From Selenomonas sp. TAMA-11512 (lineage in GTDB: Bacteria; Bacillota; Negativicutes; Selenomonadales; Selenomonadaceae), in the NCBI RefSeq assembly GCF_037076525.1, contig NZ_AP029018.1:1963501-2027500 (forward strand): DNA of 64,000 bases, in the 5' to 3' direction. A model generated the notes under the pieces. That model was not told where the DNA came from, made no database searches, and saw nothing but the letters and a program-made list of their open reading frames with translations. Positions 53,846-64,000 of this stretch are shown here, piece by piece. Each line of letters starts with the position of its first letter. The stretch's first letter is position 1. The position numbers were made by a program, and so were the translations under genes.

Positions 53846-54458
53846 CTCTGACTTCCCCCTCCGCTTCTTCCAAACTCCCGTTTTCCACAAGCTCCAATAC
53901 ATGCTCCGACAGTGCTGTCCGCCAAAAGCGATTGCGGTCCTCTGCCGAGCCCTTCTTTTCCTTGACCTCCGCACGTATTACCTGCAGACGATCCAGCCAC
54001 GCCCCATAGACATCGCCATATTCCTCGTCAATGCGCTCCTTCAGGACGCGTGCAAAGGCCGGCGATGAACCGCCTGTCGAAACCGTCATCAGCAGATCGC
54101 CGCGCGTCACGCGCGCAGGTACGACAAAATCACACAGAGAAACGTCGGAGACCACATTGACGAGAGAGCCCTTTCCCCTTGCCTGCTTTGCCGCTCTTGC
54201 ATTGAGCGAGGCATCATTCGTCGCACAGAAGACAAGGGTAAACGTATCACGAAAAAAAGCGCCTTCATTCCAATACGTATTCTGCCAGTATATCTCTCCC
54301 TCTTCACGCAGCTTGATCAGCTCATCCGTAAGATGCGGCGACATGACCGTCACCCGTGCACCTTCCTCCAGGAGCTTTTTCACCTTGCGCTCAGCGACAG
54401 TCCCGCCGCCGATGACGAGGCATGGCCTTCCATCGAGGTTTAAATTGATCGGATACAT
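53814..54458 (-). CDS. Precorrin-2 dehydrogenase (siroheme branch)
   Basis: 214 residues, the N-terminal CysG/SirC-like domain. NAD-binding CLVIGGGTVAERKVKKLLE, then VNVVSDVSLCDFVVPA and the family GDLLMTVSTGGSSPAFARVL. Oxidises precorrin-2 to sirohydrochlorin for siroheme or cobalamin. The ferrochelatase region seen in full-length CysG is short here, so chelation may be done elsewhere. First gene of the operon. Confidence 0.92.
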   Translation of the reverse strand: MYPINLNLDGRPCLVIGGGTVAERKVKKLLEEGARVTVMSPHLTDELIKLREEGEIYWQNTYWNEGAFFRDTFTLVFCATNDASLNARAAKQARGKGSLVNVVSDVSLCDFVVPARVTRGDLLMTVSTGGSSPAFARVLKERIDEEYGDVYGAWLDRLQVIRAEVKEKKGSAEDRNRFWRTALSEHVLELVENGSLEEAEGEVRDAADQFGIES

Positions 54459-54554
54459 CTTGCACCATCCTGTACATTTGGGAGAACTTCACTCGGCTGC
54501 AGCCGCAGTCAGGCGAGATACATTATCATATTTACGAATCTCATTCATTTTCAT

Positions 54555-54563
54555 ATTATAGCA
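54555..54563 (-). promoter_or_regulatory. Extended -10 promoter of the hem operon
   Basis: Minus-strand TGCTATAAT (54555-54563) lies 97 bp before the sirC start. -35 is poor. The leader between them shows no riboswitch I recognise. Confidence 0.55.
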
Positions 54564-54693
54564 TAATTAAAGGAAAAGAAAAGTGTTTTTGTCACATTTT
54601 TATACGCGTGAATACATTTTTCTCTGCTTTCATGAGACGGCAATGTCGGCTCTAAAAACGAACGTTTGCGCGTACCGTTTTATGCCGCATAAA

Positions 54694-54726
54694 GAGCAAG
54701 CCGCCGGCTGACCCGGCGGCTTGCTC
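54694..54726 (-). terminator. Terminator of the second TRAP operon
   Basis: GAGCAAGCCGCCGG and CCGGCGGCTTGCTC form a perfect 14-bp stem with a short loop; TTTAT follows on the minus strand. It lies about 100 bp after the dgoK stop, beyond a short dispersed element. Confidence 0.8.
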
Positions 54727-54775
54727 CGACCCTATCGGGAATGCTTCCTTGCGGCAAATGTCCCCGAAGGCTTTC

Positions 54776-54821
54776 AGGAAGCACGGATAAACGGACAGAC
54801 TTCATTTTATCCACGTTTCCT
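54776..54821. repeat. Dispersed palindromic element, short copy after dgoK
   Basis: 46 bp. Ends AGGAAGCACGGATAAA and TTTATCCACGTTTCCT; the two ends form a long hairpin with little between. It lies 3 bp after the dgoK stop codon. Confidence 0.82.
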
Positions 54822-54824
54822 TTG

Positions 54825-55832
54825 TTATTTTTCCTCTTTCAGCATTCGCGATCTCCGCAGTAAGGCAATCGCCCCTCGTCCGGAAAGCGCCTTTTCCTTT
54901 TCGTCGGAAATGAATCGGACATGCCATCCTTCCCCTTCAAACATGCACCGATAGGCTTCCTGCCAGATGGGCTTACCTGCCACAATACACGTAGGTCTGT
55001 CCTTCATCTCCTTGACCCAAGGATGTTTTTTCAATGCAGCGAGTTCATCCGCCAGCAAAATCCCCAACAGATAATTCTGGCACGCGAGGCCTTTCCTACC
55101 TCCGAATAGATCCAGGACTCTGCCCATAAAAGCCGCATGAAGAACGCCCATCTTTCCATGGTACTCAACACCCTGCAGAAAAGCATCCCGGTCAAAGACA
55201 TCCGCAAAGCGATGCATTACACTGTCCGCCAGGATGGTGTTTTCCGTCAATGCTCGAAGCAGTTCACCGGTAAGCATGGTCACGCAGCCAAGAATATTTT
55301 TTCCATCGTCCATGAGGATATACTTATGGTGCGATCCCGGCAGAACAACGATCGCGCTGCCCTCAACGCCCTCTAAATCCTCCCAAATTCCCGCTGCTTC
55401 CGTCTCTTCTCCACGCATGATGTCCATCAGGGGAAACGTCTCGTCTGTAAGCTCTTCCTCTGAAATATTGCGAATCCCCGGAACAAATGCGATAGGTGAA
55501 TCCCACACCTGAGGTACGTGCTTGAACACAATGGACTTTGCCAGCGCATCAAGCCTGACAGGAGCCGCAATGTGTGGGATTTCCGCAATTCCCAGATTCG
55601 AAGTCAGCATCCCTGCCGCGACAACCCCATCCAAATCCTGCAGCGACACATCCGCACTCTCCGCCGCTTCCAGCAGAGCATCGCGTATTGCCTGAAGCAA
55701 TGCCGTATTGCTTCCATCCATCGCCGTGTTGCGCACGCCTACCGGACGCTTTGCCTCACCGATGATTCTGTCATCCTTCCAAAGATAGACTCTGGTGTTC
55801 GTCGTACCGCCGTCAATCGTCGCTATCTTCAT
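54825..55832 (-). CDS. dgoK: 2-dehydro-3-deoxygalactonokinase (DgoK-like)
   Basis: 335 residues of the DgoK family. N-terminal phosphate-binding IDGGTTNTRVYLWKDD, then VVLPGSHHKYILMD, and the C-terminal GRGAIALLRRS. Phosphorylates 2-keto-3-deoxy sugar acids at O6 so that an aldolase can cleave them. The aldolase (DgoA-like) is not in the operon, so either it is encoded elsewhere or the substrate differs. Last gene of the operon, 22 bp after the dehydrogenase. Confidence 0.9.
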   Translation of the reverse strand: MKIATIDGGTTNTRVYLWKDDRIIGEAKRPVGVRNTAMDGSNTALLQAIRDALLEAAESADVSLQDLDGVVAAGMLTSNLGIAEIPHIAAPVRLDALAKSIVFKHVPQVWDSPIAFVPGIRNISEEELTDETFPLMDIMRGEETEAAGIWEDLEGVEGSAIVVLPGSHHKYILMDDGKNILGCVTMLTGELLRALTENTILADSVMHRFADVFDRDAFLQGVEYHGKMGVLHAAFMGRVLDLFGGRKGLACQNYLLGILLADELAALKKHPWVKEMKDRPTCIVAGKPIWQEAYRCMFEGEGWHVRFISDEKEKALSGRGAIALLRRSRMLKEEK

Positions 55833-55854
55833 ATCGTTTTACACGCCCCTTAGC

Positions 55855-56850
55855 TCAACCTTGCGTCTGCAGATGAATTTTTTCGCGAACCGCACGATTG
55901 ACAATGGCAGGATTGTCAATCCCTGCGGCCACCTCCGCGGTATTTCTCGCATTCTTCGTCTTGAGATCCAGTTCCGCTTCTTCCGAGTACCATGCAACAT
56001 GCGGGGTGATGATGACATTCGGCAATCCGCGCAGCTCACTTTCCTTCTCCAGGGGCTCATTTTCCGTCACATCAAGCCCCGCACCGGCGAGTTTTCCATC
56101 CTTCAGCGCACGGCACAGAGCCAATTCATCGACCAATGGCCCCCGCGACGTATTGACCAGGATCGCCGTCGGCTTCATCTTTGCCAGCCGCTCTTCATTG
56201 ATCAGGTGTTGTGTATCTTTGGTCAACGGGACATGAAGCGACACAAGATCCGACGTCTCTAAAAGCGCATCGATGGACACAAGCTCTACGCCGAGCGCCG
56301 CCGCGTCCGCTTCCAAAACATACGGATCATATGCCACTACGCGCAGGGAAAACGCCTTTGCCTTTTCCGCCACCATGCGCGGGATACGCCCGAATCCAAC
56401 GAGGCCCAAGGTCTGCCCGCGCAGCCTGAAAATCGGCTTTCCTATCTTGTAATCCCATTCCCCCGACTGCACCTGATCCGACAAGACCGTCAGTTTGCGC
56501 GAGCACGCGAGCAGCAAGGCAAACGCATGATTCGAGACCTCATCCTGGCAGTAATCCGGCACATTCAGTACGCAGATACCAAGCTCCGTCGCCGCGTCCA
56601 AGTCCACCGTATTGACTCCCACGCCATACCTGCCTACCGCCTTCAGATTCGGCAGGGACTCCATCACCTTCCGCGTAATGGGAGCGTATTGGTCGAGCAG
56701 CGCGACGGCATCCCCGCACTCCCGGATCACATCTTCCTCCGTCCTGCACTGCTTCGGTACGAGTTCAAAGCCGAGCTTTTCGACCTCTATGCGCTCCGGT
56801 TCCAGCGTCGCATACTCATAATCCGTAACATAGATTTTCCCCTGTGACAT
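55855..56850 (-). CDS. D-isomer-specific 2-hydroxyacid dehydrogenase (CtBP-like)
   Basis: 331 residues. NAD domain with GLVGFGRIPRMVAEKA (last Gly of GxGxxG replaced by Pro), catalytic residues Arg in NTSRGPLVDEL, Glu in LDVTENEPL and His in TPHVAWYS. Similar to C-terminal-binding-protein-type dehydrogenases. Probably interconverts a 2-hydroxy acid and a 2-keto acid, giving a substrate for the kinase encoded next. Starts 17 bp after dctM. Confidence 0.9.
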   Translation of the reverse strand: MSQGKIYVTDYEYATLEPERIEVEKLGFELVPKQCRTEEDVIRECGDAVALLDQYAPITRKVMESLPNLKAVGRYGVGVNTVDLDAATELGICVLNVPDYCQDEVSNHAFALLLACSRKLTVLSDQVQSGEWDYKIGKPIFRLRGQTLGLVGFGRIPRMVAEKAKAFSLRVVAYDPYVLEADAAALGVELVSIDALLETSDLVSLHVPLTKDTQHLINEERLAKMKPTAILVNTSRGPLVDELALCRALKDGKLAGAGLDVTENEPLEKESELRGLPNVIITPHVAWYSEEAELDLKTKNARNTAEVAAGIDNPAIVNRAVREKIHLQTQG

Positions 56851-56867
56851 GCCAAAGCCTCCTTACT

Positions 56868-58157
56868 CTACATAAACCATCCCGCGGGAATCGTAACAAT
56901 CTGCGGAATCAAGATATACAGGAACAGCACAGCGAATTCCACGAGGATAAACGGCCAGATCTTCTGAACCAGGTCATTGAATTTCACCCCGCCGACGCCG
57001 CATCCGACAAACAGAACGGTTCCGACAGGCGGTGTAATCAATCCGACCATCAGGTCGAGCACCATGATGATGCCGAAGTACACGGGATCGATGCCTGCCT
57101 GCTTGATGAGCGGCATAAAAATCGGTCCGAAAATCAGAATGGCCGGTGTAGAATCCATTACCATCCCCAAGAATACGAGAAAAACGGCGATGACGAAGAC
57201 CAGTAGCACAGGGGTGTCGACAAATCCGTGCAGAGCGGTCGCGACCGCCTGCGGCAGGCCCGCCGTGGTAACAACCCATGCCGTGCTCATTGCCGTCGCA
57301 GCCACGAGCAGGACTTGCCCCGTCGTCTTCGACGTACCGATGAAAATCTTCAGGATATCCGACGGCTTCAGCTCGCGATACACGATGACGGAGATGAAAA
57401 ACGCATACACACATGCAATGCAGCCTGCTTCCGTCGGCGTAAAGATGCCGAAGCGAATGCCGCCGACAATGATGATCGGCATGATGAGCGCAAAGATAGA
57501 GCTTTTAAACGCACTCCACAGCTCCGCTCCGCTTGCCCGTTTCCCCACAGGATAATTGTTTCGCTTCGACAAGAAATACCAAAATATCATGAGCGCTGCC
57601 GCCAGGATCAGACCGGGCACAATCCCCGCCATAAACAGCCTGCCGATCGAGGTTGATGTCGCGACGCCGAAGAGGATCAGCGGCACAGACGGCGGAATAA
57701 TGGGAGCAATGAGTGCGGATGCGCAGACAAGCGCCACCGACGTAGCCTTGTCATAGCCCATCTGGACCATCATCGGAATCAGGATCGCCCCGAGCGCAGC
57801 GGCATCCGCTACAGCCGAGCCGGAGAGCCCCGCAAAGATGACGCTCGCCAAGATGACGACGTAGCCGAGCCCGCCGCGAACATGACCGACAAGGCAGGCG
57901 ACAAACTTCACGATGCGCTTTGAAATACCTCCAAAGCTCATGATCTCGCCCGCCAGGATAAAGAAGGGAATCGCCAGGAGCGTAAAGCTGTTCGCACCGT
58001 AGGTAACTGCCTGCGCAATGAGCTGCGAATCGTAACTCCCTATATAGAACAGCAGCACGCCCGACACGAGAAGCAGCGCAAAGGCAATCGGAACGCCGAT
58101 GAAGAGCAGCACAAACAGTGAGCTTAAAAATACGGCAATGATATCAAGCCCCATCAT
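56868..58157 (-). CDS. dctM: TRAP transporter large permease (DctM), second operon
   Basis: 429 residues, about 12 transmembrane helices; VPIAFALLLVSGVLL at the start, IPFFILAGEIMSFGGISKRI, and APIIPPSVPLILFG. Overlaps dctQ by 4 bp. It is clearly distinct from the DctM at 10486-11772, so the two systems are not recent duplicates. Confidence 0.96.
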   Translation of the reverse strand: MMGLDIIAVFLSSLFVLLFIGVPIAFALLLVSGVLLFYIGSYDSQLIAQAVTYGANSFTLLAIPFFILAGEIMSFGGISKRIVKFVACLVGHVRGGLGYVVILASVIFAGLSGSAVADAAALGAILIPMMVQMGYDKATSVALVCASALIAPIIPPSVPLILFGVATSTSIGRLFMAGIVPGLILAAALMIFWYFLSKRNNYPVGKRASGAELWSAFKSSIFALIMPIIIVGGIRFGIFTPTEAGCIACVYAFFISVIVYRELKPSDILKIFIGTSKTTGQVLLVAATAMSTAWVVTTAGLPQAVATALHGFVDTPVLLVFVIAVFLVFLGMVMDSTPAILIFGPIFMPLIKQAGIDPVYFGIIMVLDLMVGLITPPVGTVLFVGCGVGGVKFNDLVQKIWPFILVEFAVLFLYILIPQIVTIPAGWFM

Positions 58158-58648
58158 GCGACATCGCCTCCCTTGCTAAACACCTTTTTTCCACTCAAGA
58201 TCTTCCACAAATTCACCAGAGTCAGCAATAGAACCGCTCCCGCGAAGATGACCATGGACACCGTGATGTACGAGGAAGGAAGTCCCGTCGCCGAGCTAAT
58301 ATTCCGGCTCGTAACCTCCACTTGCTGCATGCCTCCCCAGAAGAGAATCGACATCGACACAATGATCAGCAGATCGGATAAAATGGCGCACACACGCTGC
58401 CATTTCGGAGACATGCGATCAACAAAAACATCCACACGCAGATGAAGACCGTACAATTCTGCCAAAATACCTCCCAAAAAGATGAACCACACAAAGAGAT
58501 TGACGGAAACCTCATCACTCCAAGTCAGCCCCGAATCAAACAGGTAACGCATAATGACATTCAAAAACACAATGACGACAATACCCGCCATAGCCGCCGA
58601 TGTCAGACATCCAATCACTTTTTCCAATGTCTGTATCAGGTTATTCAT
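58154..58648 (-). CDS. dctQ: TRAP transporter small permease (DctQ), second operon
   Basis: 164 residues with four transmembrane helices, including IVVIFLNVIMRYLFDSGLTW and a WSDEVSVNLFVWFIFLG stretch. AGGAGG lies 10 bp before the ATG, overlapping the T run of the upstream terminator hairpin, so translation of dctQ depends on read-through. Confidence 0.94.
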   Translation of the reverse strand: MNNLIQTLEKVIGCLTSAAMAGIVVIVFLNVIMRYLFDSGLTWSDEVSVNLFVWFIFLGGILAELYGLHLRVDVFVDRMSPKWQRVCAILSDLLIIVSMSILFWGGMQQVEVTSRNISSATGLPSSYITVSMVIFAGAVLLLTLVNLWKILSGKKVFSKGGDVA

Positions 58649-58664
58649 TCGGATTTCCTCCTAA

Positions 58665-58696
58665 AAAAGCGGCGCTCCCGGAAAGGAGCGCCGCAC
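58665..58696 (-). terminator. Intercistronic terminator between dctP and dctQ
   Basis: On the minus strand GCGGCGCTCC, six bases, GGAGCGCCGC, then TTTTTT. A strong intrinsic terminator within the operon, directly before the dctQ ribosome site. Likely lowers permease relative to binding-protein expression. Confidence 0.88.
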
Positions 58697-58706
58697 CGGG
58701 GCACTT

Positions 58707-58867
58707 AGGAAACACTGCTACATGCAGCACAGCCATCTTGGCGTATCTTTTCCGCCCTATCTTTGCCCTCCATCCTCCACAGAGCAATCCTCTGCGTCCG
58801 GTTTGCCTCCTTAATAGGACGAAATACCCGCACAAATCTGACAGACTTCATTTTATCAGTGCTTCCT
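58707..58867. repeat. Dispersed palindromic element, full-length copy 4, inside the TRAP operon
   Basis: 161 bp. The right end TTTATCAGTGCTTCCT is canonical; the left end AGGAAACACTGCTACA is partly altered. The CAGAG/CTCTG stem is unchanged while its loop differs (CAATC instead of CACCA). The second stem is CGTCC/GGACG with loop changes. It starts 7 bp after the dctP stop. Confidence 0.9.
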
Positions 58868-58873
58868 TGAGGC

Positions 58874-59902
58874 CTATTTCATTTCGCTTTGAATCTCCTT
58901 CAAGCGAGCCTCTCCTATCTGTTCTTTATACGCCTCATAAATCGGCTTTACCATTTCCCTCATATTACCCATTTCTGCAGAAGAGAGCTCATTGACTTCT
59001 ATGCCCTTTTCCTTCATCTTATTCAGATATTCCCCGTCGAGCTTCCGATTCGCTGCACGCTGCCACACAGCGGCTTCATCCGCACATTCCTGGAGAAGCT
59101 TCTGATCCTCTGTCGAGAACGTATCCCACTTCTTCTTGCTCATGATCAGAATGTACGGCGTGTAGAAGTGATGCGAGATCGTCAAATACTTCTGCGCCTC
59201 ATAGAGTCCGCCATCGTAAATGATCGTATTCGGATTGTCCTGCCCGTCAATCGTCTTCTGCTCCAATGCAGTGAATACCTCATTGAATGCCATCGGCGTC
59301 GGGTTCGCGCCCCAAGTTTTGAACGTGTCGATCATGATGGGATTCTGCATGACGCGAATCTTCAAGCCCTTCAGATCATCCACCGTCTGAATCGGACGCT
59401 TGCTGTTTGTAATATTCCGGAATCCGTTCTCAAAGAACGCAAGACCCTTGATATTTTGCTCATCCAAGGATGCGAGAATCTCCTTGCCTGCCTTCCCTGC
59501 GAGCACCTTGTCGACTTGGTCCACATTCTCAAACATAAAGGGAAGATCAAATGCAAGGAATGCCTTGTTGAACTCCGCAAGCGGCGAACCGGACGGCAGA
59601 GTCATGTCCAGCGTCCCCATCTGCAGGGCTTCCGTCATGGACTTGTCGTTTCCGAGCTGTCCGTCTCCATACAGATCCACCTTGATCTTGCCATTGCTCT
59701 TTGATTCCACCAGCTCCTTGAACTTCTTCAGCCCCTGTCCGCCGGAGCTCGTGTCCAGGCTGGAACCGAAACCAACCTTGATCGTCTGGGCCGCTCCGTC
59801 CGATCCTTGTCCCGATTTGTCTCCCGCAGTCCCACACCCTGCGATAAGAATGCTCGATAGTGCCAGCAGAAGCCCCATCAACACAGCAAACCTTTTTTTC
59901 AC
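58874..59902 (-). CDS. dctP: TRAP solute-binding protein (DctP), lipoprotein, second operon
   Basis: 342 residues. Lipobox LIAGC. Family region KGLKIRVMQNPIMIDTFKTWGANPTPMAFNEVFTALEQKTIDGQDNP with the carboxylate-binding Arg and the conserved QDNP. Probably binds an aldonate or related acid, in keeping with the kinase and dehydrogenase of the operon. First gene of the operon. Confidence 0.95.
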   Translation of the reverse strand: MKKRFAVLMGLLLALSSILIAGCGTAGDKSGQGSDGAAQTIKVGFGSSLDTSSGGQGLKKFKELVESKSNGKIKVDLYGDGQLGNDKSMTEALQMGTLDMTLPSGSPLAEFNKAFLAFDLPFMFENVDQVDKVLAGKAGKEILASLDEQNIKGLAFFENGFRNITNSKRPIQTVDDLKGLKIRVMQNPIMIDTFKTWGANPTPMAFNEVFTALEQKTIDGQDNPNTIIYDGGLYEAQKYLTISHHFYTPYILIMSKKKWDTFSTEDQKLLQECADEAAVWQRAANRKLDGEYLNKMKEKGIEVNELSSAEMGNMREMVKPIYEAYKEQIGEARLKEIQSEMK

Positions 59903-59952
59903 CGTAATTCCTCCTCACACAAGCAAATTCATCATATAAATTCTTGTCTGTA

Positions 59953-59981
59953 ATTATATTATTTCAATCGACTTGTGTCAA
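59953..59981 (-). promoter_or_regulatory. Consensus promoter of the second TRAP operon
   Basis: Minus-strand TTGACA (59976-59981), exactly 17 bp, TATAAT (59953-59958): a perfect consensus match. Such a strong promoter is usually repressed. ACAAG and CTTGT half-sites flank the start region and may be bound by the divergent GntR. Confidence 0.85.
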
Positions 59982-60192
59982 TATGTTTTAGGAAGTTTAT
60001 TTTTGTCACTATATTTAAACGTGTGATTGCTGTTATTTGTTTTTAAATATAATTTTAAATTTATAAAAAGATGTGATAACTTAAGCTTGCAGGCGTCTTC
60101 CTGCGATTCTGATTTCTATCGATCCGTTCCCCTGCTATTGCGTTTTTTTCAGTTCGATATAGAATGTTTTCACAAGCGTTGAGAAAGGATCT

Positions 60193-60900
60193 ATGCCGAT
60201 GAGCGATACATCACACGCGCTGTCCCTCGTGGATAAAACAGCTGCGCGAATCATCAAGTATATCACAGACAACAATCTGCAGCCTGGAGAAAAGCTTCCG
60301 ACGGAGTCCTCGTTCATCCAAATCCTTCATGTGGGCCGAGGTACGCTCCGTGAGGCCATAAAGCAGCTCAACTCACGAAATGTATTGGAGTCGCGCCAAG
60401 GGTCCGGCACCTACGTATCCGACAAGCGGGGCATTCCGCAAGACCCCCTCGGTCTGACGTTCCTGAAAAACGACCCTTCTCTCGTCCGTGACCTGATCGA
60501 TGTTCGCCTGATGTTCGAGCCGGAAATTGCCGCGCTGGCGGCACATGCCGCTACCCCCGCACAGATTGCGGAGATCGAACACTGTTGCACGGTCGTCGAG
60601 CAATTGATTGATGCCGGAAAACCGTATGATGAAGAAGATCTCGCCTTTCATTCCTCCATTGCGAAAGCGAGCGGAAACCTGGTCGTCGTCAATCTCGTCC
60701 CCATCATCTACACTTCGATTCGATCCAGCATCCTCGCCACCTCCAATTCCTTGAGCAAAGAAACGCGAATCTACCATCGGAAGTGCATGGAAGCAATCAA
60801 AGCGCATGATATGGCGGGTGCGCGCTACGCCATGCTCATGCACCTCATCATCAACCGAAACCATCGCTTTTCGGACAACCTACAGGAACTCCATAAGTAA
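60193..60900 (+). CDS. GntR/FadR-family regulator of the second TRAP operon
   Basis: 235 residues. Winged helix with PGEKLPTESSFIQILHVGRGTLREAIKQLNSRNVLESRQGSGTYV, then an FCD domain with DLAFHSSIAKASGN and MLMHLIINRNHRF. Divergent from dctP across 290 bp, the usual place for the local repressor. ATG at 60193 or 60199; the second has better spacing from GAAAGGA. Confidence 0.92.
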   Translation: MPMSDTSHALSLVDKTAARIIKYITDNNLQPGEKLPTESSFIQILHVGRGTLREAIKQLNSRNVLESRQGSGTYVSDKRGIPQDPLGLTFLKNDPSLVRDLIDVRLMFEPEIAALAAHAATPAQIAEIEHCCTVVEQLIDAGKPYDEEDLAFHSSIAKASGNLVVVNLVPIIYTSIRSSILATSNSLSKETRIYHRKCMEAIKAHDMAGARYAMLMHLIINRNHRFSDNLQELHK

Positions 60901-60901
60901 T

Positions 60902-60955
60902 ACAAAACTCTCTCCTGACAGCAATATTGCTTTCATCAGGAGAGAGTTTTGTATT
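60902..60955 (+). terminator. Terminator of the second gntR gene
   Basis: ACAAAACTCTCTCCTGA pairs with TCAGGAGAGAGTTTTGT (17-bp perfect stem) with T after it. Confidence 0.92.
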
Positions 60956-61001
60956 TATCAGAGCCTGCAATGTATGATGACAATCGCCACATGATTTTAG
61001 C

Positions 61002-61035
61002 CAAAACAAAAACGCCCCGCATTCGCAAGGCGTCT
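61002..61035 (-). terminator. Terminator of the rRNA operon
   Basis: On the minus strand ACGCC pairs with GGGCGT around a loop and runs into TTTTTGTTTT, just beyond the 5S end. Confidence 0.7.
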
Positions 61036-61042
61036 CGTCAAT

Positions 61043-61154
61043 CAGCGACTACTTATCCTCCCGGGCCGTCTCCAGCCAAGTACTTTCAGCGTTTATGTGC
61101 TTAACTGCTGTGTTCGGAATGGGAACAGGTGGTGCCACATAGCTATCGTCACTG
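61043..61154 (-). rRNA. rrf: 5S ribosomal RNA
   Basis: About 112 nt. The ends CAGTGAC and GTCGCTG pair, and the conserved CCCATTCCGAACACAG and GTACTTGGCTGGAGAC segments are seen on the minus strand. Confidence 0.96.
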
Positions 61155-61230
61155 AATCTCCTTAGAAAGTATATCCCTATACCTTCAAAATCATACAGAA
61201 AGCAAAGTTCGCTTCAGGTCGGCTCTCTAG

Positions 61231-64000
<2,770 letters not shown>

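Noticed and set aside
54807..54815. A DnaA-box-like TTATCCACG
   Set aside because: It is part of a short dispersed element, is single, and no origin features surround it.

Overview
This window looks like a chromosomal piece of a Negativicutes bacterium, most likely the Selenomonas / Centipeda / Mitsuokella group. I infer this from the mix of Firmicutes-style operons (ftsE-ftsX-M23 peptidase-ctpA; folE-folP-folB-folK) with outer-membrane features (a two-partner secretion pair), TRAP sugar-acid operons and a moderately GC-rich base composition. The species cannot be named from the sequence alone. Nearly all genes are on the minus strand.

Layout. 1-1253: 5' part of a sucrose/trehalose-type PTS permease. 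1378-4125: csoR and gyrA. 4363-5570: an insertion sequence flanked by 25-bp direct repeats. 5563-7846: M18 aminopeptidase, GtrA-like membrane protein and a small secreted protein. 7876-9070: two decayed genes. 9342-17183: a catabolic operon (GntR regulator, split transketolase, ApnO-like dehydrogenase, TRAP transporter, glycerate kinase). 17649-29089: TpsB exporter and a 3171-residue TpsA adhesin. 29168-33098: ctpA, M23 peptidase, ftsX and ftsE. 33193-37452: DMT transporter, DUF2156 protein and folate genes. 37640-38145: tRNA-Arg and an unassigned structured RNA with its own promoter and terminator. 38233-39394: zinc-ribbon protein and small ORFs. 39395-48836: a type I-F CRISPR-Cas locus with 18 repeats. 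49055-54458: a siroheme/tetrapyrrole operon. 54825-60900: a second TRAP sugar-acid operon with a divergent GntR regulator. 61043-64000: 5S rRNA and most of 23S rRNA.

The most interesting signal is a dispersed palindromic repeat family with eight copies: four of about 160 bp and four shortened ones of 40-71 bp. The ends match AGGAANCNCTGATAAA and its inverse. At least three genes (tpsB, folK, cas6f) have their stop codons inside an element end, and two more stop within 7 bp of one. Full-length copies share internal hairpins whose stems are kept while a loop varies. I do not recognise this family. One copy separates the CRISPR leader from cas6f and another separates dctP from dctQ.

How the genes work together: the two TRAP operons each pair importer, regulator and catabolic enzymes for a sugar acid or related carboxylate whose identity is not settled. 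Each has a terminator-like hairpin between the binding-protein gene and the permease genes. The I-F locus carries all six expected cas genes and looks functional. The hem genes run from glutamyl-tRNA to uroporphyrinogen III, with a branch to siroheme/precorrin-2.
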